A stretch of DNA of 64,000 nt, from assembly GCF_015207705.1 (NCBI RefSeq), contig NZ_JADEWI010000022.1:1-64000 (forward strand), in the 5' to 3' direction. The first letter of the stretch is position 1. Each line of letters starts with the position of its first letter. Source of the stretch: Nostoc sp. LEGE 06077 (GTDB lineage Bacteria; Cyanobacteriota; Cyanobacteriia; Cyanobacteriales; Nostocaceae). Made by a program: the position numbers and the translations under genes. A model generated the notes under the pieces. That model ran no database searches and was not told the DNA's origin. It was given only the letters and a program-made list of their open reading frames with translations. Below, in pieces: positions 50,210 through 58,515 of the stretch.

Positions 50210-50701
50210 ATGACCTATACTCAAACTAGTGATCCCACTATCCGTCAATATGTCCAATCTTGGCGACAATTAGATGTAGATCAACAACTAGGTTTATTCT
50301 GGTTCATCTATAAAGAAATGGGTGGGTCTGTGACTCCTGCGGCTCCTGCGGCTAGTACTGTTTCTCCAGAAATTGCCGAAGGTTTATTTAATCAAGTCAA
50401 AGAATTGAGCCACGAAGAACAACTACAAGTTCAGCGGGACTTGATTAATCAAGCAGACACCCAAATTGGACGAGAATATGGTTCTTTGGGTGATACCACC
50501 AAGCTACTATTTTGGTATCGCCTATCTCAAGGGATGGATAGCAATGTGATTATTCCTGTACCTGCTGGTTATCGCCTTTCCTCAGAAGCAGAGACCTTAC
50601 TAAACCAAGTTAAAGAATTACCGTTTGAACAGCAGATTAATCTTTTCCGCGATTATGTATCTCCAATGGGTGCTGAACCTAAAGGTGGTGCTGAAATTTA
50701 A
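50210..50701 (+). CDS. Helical carotenoid protein (OCP N-terminal domain homologue)
   Basis: The 163-aa all-helical protein corresponds to the N-terminal domain of orange carotenoid protein without the C-terminal domain. Conserved features include QQLGLFWFIYKEMGG, with the carotenoid-tunnel aromatics Trp31 and Tyr34, the paired repeats LFNQVKELSHEEQLQVQRD and LLNQVKELPFEQQINLFRD, and LLFWYRLSQGM. Family members bind a ketocarotenoid and quench singlet oxygen or phycobilisome excitation. Which HCP clade it belongs to needs a tree. It ends in a strong terminator. Confidence 0.95.
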   Translation: MTYTQTSDPTIRQYVQSWRQLDVDQQLGLFWFIYKEMGGSVTPAAPAASTVSPEIAEGLFNQVKELSHEEQLQVQRDLINQADTQIGREYGSLGDTTKLLFWYRLSQGMDSNVIIPVPAGYRLSSEAETLLNQVKELPFEQQINLFRDYVSPMGAEPKGGAEI

Positions 50702-50768
50702 TAACTAGCATTTTGAGCTACAGCTTTACTTTCTTTTTCTAGAAGTTAGCATCTAGACTCACAGATAA

Positions 50769-50806
50769 GCACAGAGTAAAAATTATATTTACTCTGTGCA
50801 ATTTTT
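50769..50806 (+). terminator. Strong intrinsic terminator after the helical carotenoid protein gene
   Basis: A perfect 12-bp stem GCACAGAGTAAA/TTTACTCTGTGC with a 7-base loop is followed by AATTTTTT. It lies 68 bp past the stop codon. Confidence 0.8.
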
Positions 50807-50989
50807 TAGTTGCTCATTAGGATAGTTGCACCCTAAATTTGTAACGCCCTTTGTTTTATATCTCATACTTTAAATTGTCGCTTCACAAGTTTCATCTATC
50901 TGACGAGTGGTTGAAAAATTTTGTTTTTAATAAGGGAATAAAATTTTAATCGATTTATCAAAGATGTGAAATATGTCCAGAAAAAAGTA

Positions 50990-51019
50990 AAACCCTAGGA
51001 CTGGGAAACCCTAGGGCTT
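50990..51019. repeat. CCCTAGG hairpin in the spacer
   Basis: AAACCCTAGG and CCTAGGGCTT pair (one G-T) around ACTGGGAAAC. It is isolated in the 1-kb spacer between the carotenoid protein and LtrA genes. Role unknown. Confidence 0.45.
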
Positions 51020-51299
51020 GTAACCTGACCACCTTTACTTTATTTATAATTTATAAAAAATCATAGTGCGAGTTTACAATAGACTTAAATATGTAGCTTA
51101 TGTCTGAAAAAATAACTCAAAAATATTATTTTAATGCTGGTTAATACATCGAAAAACATGGAGTATATATGATGCTAATGAAATATGGGATAAAAAAGCA
51201 TAACATTTAATTTTCAAGCCTTTAATGTATGAAAAATTAAAGATAAAATTCCTGATTTTATGTCCAAAGATGTAATTAAAATAGCTTGATTGCTAACAA

Positions 51300-51395
51300 C
51301 AAATAAGGAAGAATAAAAACATCATGATACATGATTGTAGCCCGTTACAGTGACAGAAAGCCTAACCAAAGTCCGCACTTGCGGACTTTTTATTT
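51300..51395 (+). ncRNA. Candidate small transcript ending in an intrinsic terminator
   Basis: A textbook terminator (perfect 9-bp stem AAGTCCGCA/TGCGGACTT, two-base loop, T5) lies at 51369-51391, 670 bp from the previous gene and 340 bp before the next, so it has no obvious gene to terminate. Just upstream, AAGGAAG (51306-51312) precedes a nine-codon frame MIHDCSPLQ (51324-51353). It may be a small RNA or a leader-peptide transcript. The 5' end is arbitrary and no known RNA family is recognised. Confidence 0.3.
51369..51391 (+). terminator. Orphan intrinsic terminator
   Basis: Perfect 9-bp stem with T-run, not adjacent to a known gene; see the candidate small transcript overlapping it. Confidence 0.8.
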
Positions 51396-51489
51396 ATTGT
51401 TTTAGATAACTTTTAGCTTCTCGACTGTCATGGTCATAATTTTCTAGAATGCCATTTAGATTACACTAAAATCAATGGTAGAACTATAA

Positions 51490-51632
51490 GTAGGGTGGGC
51501 ATTTTAAGTAAATCCTCTCTATCAACATAGAATGTAGTAGTAGATGCCCACCTGAGAGATTAAAGTCAGGTGGGCAATGCAGAAGAGTCGCTTCATCTCT
51601 AATTTTGACCGTGTGGACATTGCCCACCCTAC
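51490..51632. repeat. Nested GTGGGCA inverted repeats
   Basis: The outer arms are GTAGGGTGGGCA (51490-51501) and TGCCCACCCTAC (51621-51632). The inner arms are TGCCCACCTGA (51545-51555) and TCAGGTGGGCA (51566-51576). Both pairs are perfect. The block ATTAAAGTCAGGTGGGCAAT (51559-51578) recurs in reverse at 21692-21711. The two minus-strand frames here are artefacts of the repeat. Confidence 0.8.
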
Positions 51633-51734
51633 GGTTATTGATAATGGTACAAGAATGAGACAAATCAAATAAAAACATAGCCAATTGCGGACTGCTAATG
51701 GTAGAAAGCTATTAGCGATTTGCAAGTAACTTTT

Positions 51735-52919
51735 ATGACAAATTTTCTCCAGCCGCCAAGATTACGCATTGGTGAAGAAGATAGTGCAGAAGAAAGACGC
51801 GCCACTTGGCTAGAACTTTTTTATGATTTGGTGTTTGTTGTTGCAGTCTCGCAAGTAGCGCACAATCTGAAAGAAGATATTTCCCTATTGGGATTACTGG
51901 GATTTATCGTTTTGTTTATCCCGATTTGGTGGTCATGGATTGGGACTACATTCTACGCTAACCGCTTTGATAGCGATGATGTTGTACATCGGTTGCTGGT
52001 TGGGGTGCAAATGTTAACTGCGGCGGGGATGGCGGTGAATATTCACCACGGCTTGGGGGAAAGTTCTTCGGGTTTTGCTTTGGCTTATGCACTTGGTCGG
52101 GCTGTGTTGGTGGTGGAGTATGTGCGGGCGGGAATTCATATTCCTTCAGCGCGTCCTTTGACAACACGCTATGCGATTGGTTTTACGATCGCATCTTTGA
52201 TTTGGTTAGGTTCCGCATTTTTGCCAGTTCCTTGGCGATTCGCGCTTTGGGGCGTGGGAATTGTGATTGATTTTGGCACACCGTTAACCGCCCGTAAACA
52301 TCAAATGGGAATGCTTCCGCACGCCTCCCATTTACCAGAACGTTTTGGACTGTTCACAATTATTGTGTTGGGAGAAGCGATTATTGCAGTGGTTAACGGT
52401 GTCTCAGAGCAAAAATGGCAGGTGTTAACTGTTGTTTCTGCGATTTTTGGGCTAATGATCGCCTTTAGTTGGTGGTGGGTTTATTTTGATAATTTAGGGG
52501 GAACACCAATTGAAACCGCACGCATACAAGGAAAGGTGGGGACTGTTAATGTCTGGCTTTATACTCATTTACCATTAGTGATTGGGATTGCAGCTACTGG
52601 AGTTGGTGTAGAAGAAATTTTGGTCAGTCAGCCAACTGTCGCTTTAGCAGATCCGCAAAGGTGGCTAATTTGTGGTGCAGTTGCATTATGCTCGTTAGCA
52701 GTGGGCATTCTCCACAGATATGGCGTGATTAGATATTGTAAGATTCGTTCTTTGTATCGCTTGGGTGGCGCAGTTGTGCTGTTAGCGATCGCATTTTTTG
52801 GCAAAGGTTTATTACCTATTGCAGTTATCGCTTTAGTAGCCTTAGTTTCTGCTTTACAAGTGATTCAAGATTTGTCTCAGAGTCGTCCGAATAATCGCTT
52901 GGCTGATCCTGAAATTTAA
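51735..52919 (+). CDS. LtrA family membrane protein (low temperature requirement protein A)
   Basis: The 394-aa protein matches the LtrA family: RATWLELFYDLVFVVAVSQVAHNL at the N-terminus, LFIPIWWSWIGTTFYANRFDSDD, RFGLFTIIVLGEAIIAVVNGV, then about ten membrane helices in all. The family is named for a Listeria gene needed at low temperature; the biochemical role is unknown. Start is the ATG at 51735, preceded by a TTG in frame that is less likely. Confidence 0.92.
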   Translation: MTNFLQPPRLRIGEEDSAEERRATWLELFYDLVFVVAVSQVAHNLKEDISLLGLLGFIVLFIPIWWSWIGTTFYANRFDSDDVVHRLLVGVQMLTAAGMAVNIHHGLGESSSGFALAYALGRAVLVVEYVRAGIHIPSARPLTTRYAIGFTIASLIWLGSAFLPVPWRFALWGVGIVIDFGTPLTARKHQMGMLPHASHLPERFGLFTIIVLGEAIIAVVNGVSEQKWQVLTVVSAIFGLMIAFSWWWVYFDNLGGTPIETARIQGKVGTVNVWLYTHLPLVIGIAATGVGVEEILVSQPTVALADPQRWLICGAVALCSLAVGILHRYGVIRYCKIRSLYRLGGAVVLLAIAFFGKGLLPIAVIALVALVSALQVIQDLSQSRPNNRLADPEI

Positions 52920-53003
52920 AAGTGCTGAGTGTTGAGTGTTGAGGAAAAGAACCAAGTATTAGTGCTAAGGCGGTTTACAAGAATAAATATACCGATGCCG
53001 TTG

Positions 53004-53056
53004 GTTTCGACTTCGCTCAACCAACTGATATATCGAGAGTTGAGCGAAGTCGAAAC
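53004..53056. repeat. TTTCGACTTCGCTCAAC inverted repeat
   Basis: Perfect 18-bp arms (53004-53021 and 53039-53056) around a 17-base centre. This is a common cyanobacterial spacer palindrome. It lies between convergent LtrA and exported-protein genes, preceded by AGTGCTGAGTGTTGAG-type sequence. The two overlapping open frames (52916-53110 minus, 52929-53150 plus) are artefacts. Confidence 0.8.
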
Positions 53057-53091
53057 TCGCCAACACAGATATTTTCTTTGTCGGAAATCAC

Positions 53092-53583
53092 CTAATCTGC
53101 GATCGCCCATCGCACATAAGGACGAGAAGTTGTTACAGTTTTGTAACTAATTAAAGTGTCTGGTACTGGAATTTTCCGCAAGTCTACACGGAAATATGCC
53201 TGTTTATTTTTGAATTGCACACTATAAAAAGGATATTCCTGACCTTGGGTTTGACCTACACAAGTAGCGTAGTTATTGCGTAAAGGTGAAACAAATTCTA
53301 CAAAATGTTGATTCTTTGATGGAACTAATTTAGTTGTATCGGCAAAAGCTCTAGTATCGGCAATTACAGTATGTTCAGCACCACCTTCATAGGGTAGCGT
53401 TAACCACCACAAACCAACTATTTGCGGACAACTTCCGCTTGTACGTTGCACTTTTAATTGCACATTGGGTTCAGCCAGTGGACTTTGTGAAGGTTGTGCT
53501 TGCGCTGTAGAGGCGATCGCACTCGCTACTACTAAAGGGCATAAAATCCCACCTAAAATTGTCAATTTCGCCAACTTATTCAT
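53092..53583 (-). CDS. Exported hypothetical protein
   Basis: The 163-aa protein has a clear signal peptide (MNKLAKLTILGGILCPLVVASAIASTAQA) and a mature part of about 134 residues with two Cys (SGSCPQIVGLWWLTLP and ATCVGQTQG) that may form a disulfide. Beta-rich, no known motif. I do not recognise the family. It is presumably periplasmic. Confidence 0.75.
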   Translation of the reverse strand: MNKLAKLTILGGILCPLVVASAIASTAQAQPSQSPLAEPNVQLKVQRTSGSCPQIVGLWWLTLPYEGGAEHTVIADTRAFADTTKLVPSKNQHFVEFVSPLRNNYATCVGQTQGQEYPFYSVQFKNKQAYFRVDLRKIPVPDTLISYKTVTTSRPYVRWAIAD

Positions 53584-53751
53584 AACTGGGAATGTTTGTC
53601 ATGCTAACTATTACTCATAAATTGACTCGGCAAATGTAGCAAAAGTGCCTAATTAATTTGATTTATCGCTAACGTGTTTTCAGTTACAGTTACACCCTAA
53701 GAAACAACGCCACAATATTGTTAATTACGCATTCATACCACCTGCTGTCTC

Positions 53752-55440
53752 ATGAAACCTCGAATCATTGTTTGCGGCTTAGGGCGTACTGGATATAAAA
53801 TCTTTCGTCTGCTGAGACAGCAGGGCGCATCGGTTATTGGTATCCATCACAAACCAATCCCTGGCGAATGTTCACCAGATGTAATTATTGGCAATTTACA
53901 CGCGGCGGCTACTCTAACAGCTGCGGGAATTCACCAAGCACATACTTTGGTGATAGCTGGTTCTGAAGATACGTTGAATTTGTCAATTCTGATGCAGGCG
54001 CGGGTATTAAATCCGCGAATTCGCATTATTAATCGCTTTTATAATACAAATCTCGGTGAGCGTTTAGATCAAACTCTTCCAGATCATTTGAGTATGAGTG
54101 TTGTGGGATTAGCCGCACCATTATTTACATTTGCGGCTTTAGGTAATCAAGCCATCGGACAAATCAAGTTATTTGATCAAACTTGGCCTGTCCAAGAAGA
54201 ATATATTGATGAAAACCATCCTTGGTTGGGGTGGAATTTGAGTGATTTGTGGGAAGAACCCGCACGAATGCCGATTTATTATTTGCCCATGCACGGGGAG
54301 ATGAATTTAATACATGGGGTGTTGTCTGGGCAAGAATTACAAGTAGGCGATCGCTTAATTGTCGCCATTCAACCCCGGATTCGTTCTATTCGCAGGTCGT
54401 TAATTAAAAAAGTATTGAAGGTTTGTACCAGTCTGCGCCAGTTTCAACAACATGGCAAGTCAGTGGTGATTGGTGCGATTGTGTTGATGGTAATTATTGC
54501 GATCGCCACACTTACTTATCGGTCTACAGAACTGAGTTTATCTGTGATTGATGCTTTGTATTTTTCTGTTGGTATGATTACTGGCGCAGGCGGTAACGAT
54601 AAAGTTATAGAAAATGCCCCTAATAGTATCAAGTTATTCACCATTGTGATCATGCTAATTGGCGCAGTGGTGATTGGGATTTGGTACGCCATGCTAACGG
54701 ATTTTGTCTTAGGGAACCGCTTCAAGCAATTTTGGGATGCAGCGAGAATTCCCCAACGCCATCATTATATTGTCTGCGGTTTAAGCGGTATCGGCAGCAA
54801 AATTGTCCAGCAACTCCATACCAGTGGTTATGAAGTCATTGTGATTGAAACTGACTCGAATAATAAATATGTTAACTCCGTGCGCGGGTTGGGTATTCCA
54901 GTAATTCAAGGTGATGCTAGTTTCCGTACCATTTTGCAAACCATTAATGTTACCTCTGCGGCGGCGGTGTTAGCGGTAACTAACAACGATGCGACTAACC
55001 TAGAAATTGCCCTTAAAACCAAAGGTTTAGCCCCAAAAATTCCCGTAATTGTCCATTATGCTGACCCAGATTTTGCCGGGATGGCGCAACAAGTATTTGA
55101 TTTTGAAGCCGTCCTCAGCCCCGCAGAACTAGCAGCGCCAGCCTTTGCGGCGGCGGCTTTAGGGGGACGCATTCTCGGTAATGGCATCACTGCTGATAAG
55201 CTTTGGGTAGCCTTCGCCACACTAATTACACTATCACATCCCTTTTGCGGTTTATTGGTCAAAGAAATAGCCATGTCTGCTGACTTTGTACCGCTATATG
55301 TGGAAATTAACACTCAACGTATCCAAGGTTGGGAATTATTGACAACACAACTGGCTGATGGAGATATTTTATATTTAACAATGCCAGCAAATCGGTTATA
55401 TCAATTGTGGCGGGAAGAACGAGTATCGCATAAGAGTTAG
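53752..55440 (+). CDS. RCK - two-helix ion channel - RCK protein (potassium-channel-like)
   Basis: The 562-aa protein starts with a TrkA-N Rossmann domain (IIVCGLGRTGYKIFRLLRQQGA), followed by a short linker and a pore module: helix VVIGAIVLMVIIAIATLTY, pore helix LYFSVGMITGAGG and helix IVIMLIGAVVIGIWYAML. A second TrkA-N domain (HYIVCGLSGIGSKIVQQLH, from about residue 335) and a TrkA-C-like part follow. The selectivity filter reads TGAGGND (residues 277-283) instead of the potassium TVGYGD, so ion selectivity is uncertain. Binding of NAD(H) or ATP at the GxGxxG loops would gate it. Confidence 0.85.
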   Translation: MKPRIIVCGLGRTGYKIFRLLRQQGASVIGIHHKPIPGECSPDVIIGNLHAAATLTAAGIHQAHTLVIAGSEDTLNLSILMQARVLNPRIRIINRFYNTNLGERLDQTLPDHLSMSVVGLAAPLFTFAALGNQAIGQIKLFDQTWPVQEEYIDENHPWLGWNLSDLWEEPARMPIYYLPMHGEMNLIHGVLSGQELQVGDRLIVAIQPRIRSIRRSLIKKVLKVCTSLRQFQQHGKSVVIGAIVLMVIIAIATLTYRSTELSLSVIDALYFSVGMITGAGGNDKVIENAPNSIKLFTIVIMLIGAVVIGIWYAMLTDFVLGNRFKQFWDAARIPQRHHYIVCGLSGIGSKIVQQLHTSGYEVIVIETDSNNKYVNSVRGLGIPVIQGDASFRTILQTINVTSAAAVLAVTNNDATNLEIALKTKGLAPKIPVIVHYADPDFAGMAQQVFDFEAVLSPAELAAPAFAAAALGGRILGNGITADKLWVAFATLITLSHPFCGLLVKEIAMSADFVPLYVEINTQRIQGWELLTTQLADGDILYLTMPANRLYQLWREERVSHKS

Positions 55441-55447
55441 TAGAAGA

Positions 55448-55490
55448 AAGGGTGTTAGGGTGTAAGGGGTGTAGGGGTGTTAGGGTGTAA
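55448..55490. repeat. GGGTGTTAGGGTGTAAG minisatellite
   Basis: Two imperfect copies of GTGTTAGGGTGTAAG with GGGGTGTA between, immediately after the channel gene. Followed directly by the 42-bp repeat array. Confidence 0.75.
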
Positions 55491-55495
55491 GTTTT

Positions 55496-55747
55496 GCGAT
55501 CGCTCTCATTATGATTGTGATGGTGAAAATATGAAATGCGATCGCTCTCATTGCTATTGTGAGAGTAGAAAGATGAATTGCGATCGCTCACATTGTAATT
55601 GCGAGGGTTGAAATAAGAATTGCGATCGCTCACATTGTGATTGTGAGGGTGAAAGATGAATTGCGATCGCTCACATTATGATTGTGAGGGTTAAAAGATG
55701 AATTGCGATCGCTCACATTGTTATTGTAAGGGTAAAATATAGCACTT
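55496..55747. repeat. 42-bp tandem repeat array containing HIP1, left copy
   Basis: Six units, each beginning GCGATCGCT(C/C)TCA or GCGATCGCTCACATT, start at 55496, 55538, 55580, 55622, 55663 and 55705 (spacing 42, with one of 41). Each contains an imperfect inverted half (TCACATTATGATTGTGA). A matching array is at 59703-59900. Frames read through it on the minus strand only because 42 is a multiple of three. Confidence 0.9.
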
Positions 55748-55754
55748 CTTAGGT

Positions 55755-55947
55755 GTACAAATAAATTTGGGTTAAGTACATCTATCCCGCCTCGGAATCA
55801 ATTCCGAGTCTCATAGCGCAAGTCCTCTGAAGAGGACTAAACCCGAACCTCATTCCAGTCCACTTAAGTGGACTTTGGCTATGAGCCTGGAACTTTAGTT
55901 CTAGGCGGGATGCGATTTCATACTGCAAATTGTAGACTTATGTGTAC
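55755..55947. repeat. 193-bp cloverleaf-forming MITE-like element, copy A
   Basis: Ends GTACAA and TTATGTGTAC are short inverted repeats. The core 55784-55911 has an outer stem ATCCCGCC/GGCGGGAT, an inner stem CTCATAGC (55810) / GCTATGAG (55878), and hairpins CTCGGAAT..ATTCCGAG, AGTCCTCT..AGAGGACT, AGTCCACTTAAGTGGACT and GGAACTTTAGTTCT. It ends 11 bp from the stop of the 807-aa ATPase gene. Copy B at 59957-60149 is the reverse orientation. Confidence 0.85.
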
Positions 55948-55958
55948 GATGAATACTC

Positions 55959-58382
55959 CTAATTTTCTTCTTCTAGTAATTGTTCAATATATTTTTGTAC
56001 TAAAGGCACTTGAAAAGCATTACCTTCTTGAGTCAGAATTTCTTTGCGGATGAGTCTTCGTACTGTTCCTTTATCTTGTGGTGTGGGAGTTTGACCTTGA
56101 ATTATTCGCTGAAGTAAATTGCGGTCATTATCTGTTAAATTATTCCAGATTTCCCGAAAATATTGATCGCCTCGCTCTAGCACAATAGCAATAATTTCTT
56201 GTACATCCTGCGCGGTGGCTTTGATTGTCTCTCGTTTTCGGCGATTCGCTCTAATATCCTTGTTTAAAAATTCTACTAACTCATAACACATCAACTGCAC
56301 AAGATAAGGTTGACAGCAAGTTTGTTGAATAATTAAATCTACAGCACTTGATTCATAAATATTAAAAAAATCTTCGATAGGACGGGTAATTAATTCACGG
56401 GCTTCGGATTCTTGCAAATAACTCATTCGCAAAGCGCGGGTGTTAATTAGATAATCAGTCCAGTAAGGTTCAAGTTCAGATAACAAATGGGAACCACTAA
56501 AGAGCAAAATCCATTGTTTTTGATGTTGCAGCAAATTGCGAATAAAGTTGAGTGGCGCACGGCTGTTTGTGGCTGTAACCACCTCACTCAAGCGTTCATA
56601 TTCGTCTAAACATAAAAGAAATCGCTTACCAGAATTGCTACGTTCGATTTCTGCTAACCAAGTTTGCAATGCGGGAAATGGATCTTCCGCTAATTTATAA
56701 GCATCTGGAGTTGGTAAGTGTATTTTGCGGGGTAAGCGGCGTGCAGTATTGATAATTTGTTGTGATAGATTTTCGGCGAATCCTTTAAGTGTTGTGGCTG
56801 AAGCTGCACCTTGTAAATCTACCAACAAAGGAACGATATTAGGAACAACTTTGTCAGGTAAATATTTTAGTGCAGAGGTTTTACCAGTTCTGCGCCCACC
56901 GTATAGTAATAAAACTGGTGGCTGATCGGAAAGTGTTAAAGTTTCAATTTCTCGAAATATATCAATTCGCCCTTTAAAGCGATTTGTAGCTGTGGCGGGG
57001 TCTAAAGAATTACCAGCAATGTAAACTTGCCGAATCTCTTGTGATTGTTTTGCTGTTTCTGCTAAAGTGCGTTGTGCTGTTTCTAATATTGTTAGCCAAC
57101 GGTTTGTAATGCTGCCAAATTGAGTAGCCAATGCAGCGTTTTTTGCAAAAGTTAGAGTGTTTTTAAGTTCCTTCAAAGCATTGATAGGAGGTTTTAATAA
57201 TTCATATTGTCTATATGATGTAGTTGCCTCTTGTGATGCTTTTACGCCTTGGCTAATATCTAACAATTGGGGCAGAATTGTACCAATTTCTGGTGGAGGT
57301 GGTGACGGAATCCATGTTAGTTGATAGGAGATATCGGCAATATCTCCTAATCTTCGGCATTGGGTGAGAATATCTATAGCAATTTTGATGATTGCTTGTG
57401 TTGCAACTTTTTGTTTGTTTGTAGATGTAATTAAATAATCAATAGTTTTACGAGCAATTACGGGGTTTTCTGCGTAAGCCTCTACAATCATCCAATCCAT
57501 GAAAGGCAAAGGTAAAATAATCAATTCATCAAACCAAGGAGGTAAATATTGTAAATAACTTCCTGAACTTTTCCACCGAGAAATAAAAAAAGTAATCAAC
57601 ATCCAAACCAATTCCGGCAACCAAAAGTAAACTCTGAGTACACCAAAAACCCACGCCACGCCTCCCGCCACGCCTAGCGACATGCCGAATGCCACGCTGA
57701 ACGCCACGCCTACCGCCACGCCTACCGCCACGCCTAGCACCACGTCTACCGCCACACCCATCGCCACGCCTACCGCCACGCCTACCGCCACGCTAAACGC
57801 CACGCTGAACGCCACGCCTACCGCCACGCCCATCGCCACGCCTACAGCCACGTCTACCGCCACGCCTACAGCCACTCCTCTCAGCACTCCTCTCACCACG
57901 CCGAATGTTACGCCTACTACCACGCCGAACGCCATGTTTAACGCCACGCCAAACGCCACGCCTGACAAAAATCTATCTGCTAAAAATACAGAAAGCATGG
58001 CAGCAACTAAAATAACTAATCTATTTCTATAGCTACCACGGTCGAAAACCTTTCCTATTAGCCAGCCCAACAAAAAAATCAAGCTTTTGAACCAGTTAAA
58101 AGATTCGCCACTAACTAGTGTGTAAACTGGTGCAACTAGCAATACAACAAATATTGGCGCTAATGCCGTTAACCACCAAACTTGCCCTGCATAGCGACGT
58201 AAACGCGGATTGCTGCGAAACTCAGCTTGTTTATCAAAGGGATCATCTCTCGGTTTTAATTCTGGATGAATATCGCGCAGCCAGCGTTCAAAGGTAAAAG
58301 GCTTGAAGTAAATCCAATGCAAAAGGCGCAGACATTCAGCTACATAATTCCAAAAGCCTGATTTTGGTGAGGTTTGACTCAT
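55959..58382 (-). CDS. Membrane AAA/STAND-like ATPase with GVA-repeat region
   Basis: The 807-aa protein has N-terminal membrane helices (VWWLTALAPIFVVLLVAPVYTL, SLIFLLGWLIGKVFDRG), then a low-complexity hydrophobic tract of GVAVGVA-type repeats (about residues 140-250). A linker of about 230 residues leads to a P-loop ATPase: GGRRTGKT (from about 495), Walker B LCLDEYERL (Asp593-Glu594), and SGSHLLSELEPYW (sensor-like). A C-terminal winged-helix-like domain ends the protein (DKGTVRRLIRKEILTQEGN). The architecture suits a STAND-type signalling ATPase. The substrate and partners are unknown. A second membrane ATPase is encoded 133 bp upstream. Confidence 0.85.
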   Translation of the reverse strand: MSQTSPKSGFWNYVAECLRLLHWIYFKPFTFERWLRDIHPELKPRDDPFDKQAEFRSNPRLRRYAGQVWWLTALAPIFVVLLVAPVYTLVSGESFNWFKSLIFLLGWLIGKVFDRGSYRNRLVILVAAMLSVFLADRFLSGVAFGVALNMAFGVVVGVTFGVVRGVLRGVAVGVAVDVAVGVAMGVAVGVAFSVAFSVAVGVAVGVAMGVAVDVVLGVAVGVAVGVAFSVAFGMSLGVAGGVAWVFGVLRVYFWLPELVWMLITFFISRWKSSGSYLQYLPPWFDELIILPLPFMDWMIVEAYAENPVIARKTIDYLITSTNKQKVATQAIIKIAIDILTQCRRLGDIADISYQLTWIPSPPPPEIGTILPQLLDISQGVKASQEATTSYRQYELLKPPINALKELKNTLTFAKNAALATQFGSITNRWLTILETAQRTLAETAKQSQEIRQVYIAGNSLDPATATNRFKGRIDIFREIETLTLSDQPPVLLLYGGRRTGKTSALKYLPDKVVPNIVPLLVDLQGAASATTLKGFAENLSQQIINTARRLPRKIHLPTPDAYKLAEDPFPALQTWLAEIERSNSGKRFLLCLDEYERLSEVVTATNSRAPLNFIRNLLQHQKQWILLFSGSHLLSELEPYWTDYLINTRALRMSYLQESEARELITRPIEDFFNIYESSAVDLIIQQTCCQPYLVQLMCYELVEFLNKDIRANRRKRETIKATAQDVQEIIAIVLERGDQYFREIWNNLTDNDRNLLQRIIQGQTPTPQDKGTVRRLIRKEILTQEGNAFQVPLVQKYIEQLLEEEN
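57648..57963. repeat. Microsatellite-like GCCACGCCTACC tract inside the ATPase gene
   Basis: About 25 variations of the hexamer GCCACG and CCTACC repeated in frame, encoding the (GVA/SVA/MGVA) tract on the minus strand. The opposite strand reads as a Thr/Ala/Pro-rich frame, which is not a real gene. Such a tract can gain or lose units by slippage; multiples of six keep the frame. Confidence 0.9.
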
Positions 58383-58515
58383 ATCATGTTCTGTAAATAA
58401 TTTGTCTTACGTCATTGTGAGGCGTAGTGAAGTGTAGCTTGGGTTAAAGAACGGAAACTCAACTATAGTTAAGACTTCGTTGGGTTTCGCTATCGCCCCA
58501 CCCAACCTTACTTTT

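Noticed and set aside
51484-51725. Two minus-strand open frames before the LtrA gene
   Set aside because: Both are built from the nested GTGGGCA inverted repeats.
55496-55747. CRISPR array
   Set aside because: The 42-bp units abut with no unique spacers; each unit repeats in full. Same for 59745-59900.
57682-58032. Plus-strand Thr/Ala/Pro-repeat open frame
   Set aside because: Antisense to the microsatellite region of the ATPase gene, with no independent support.
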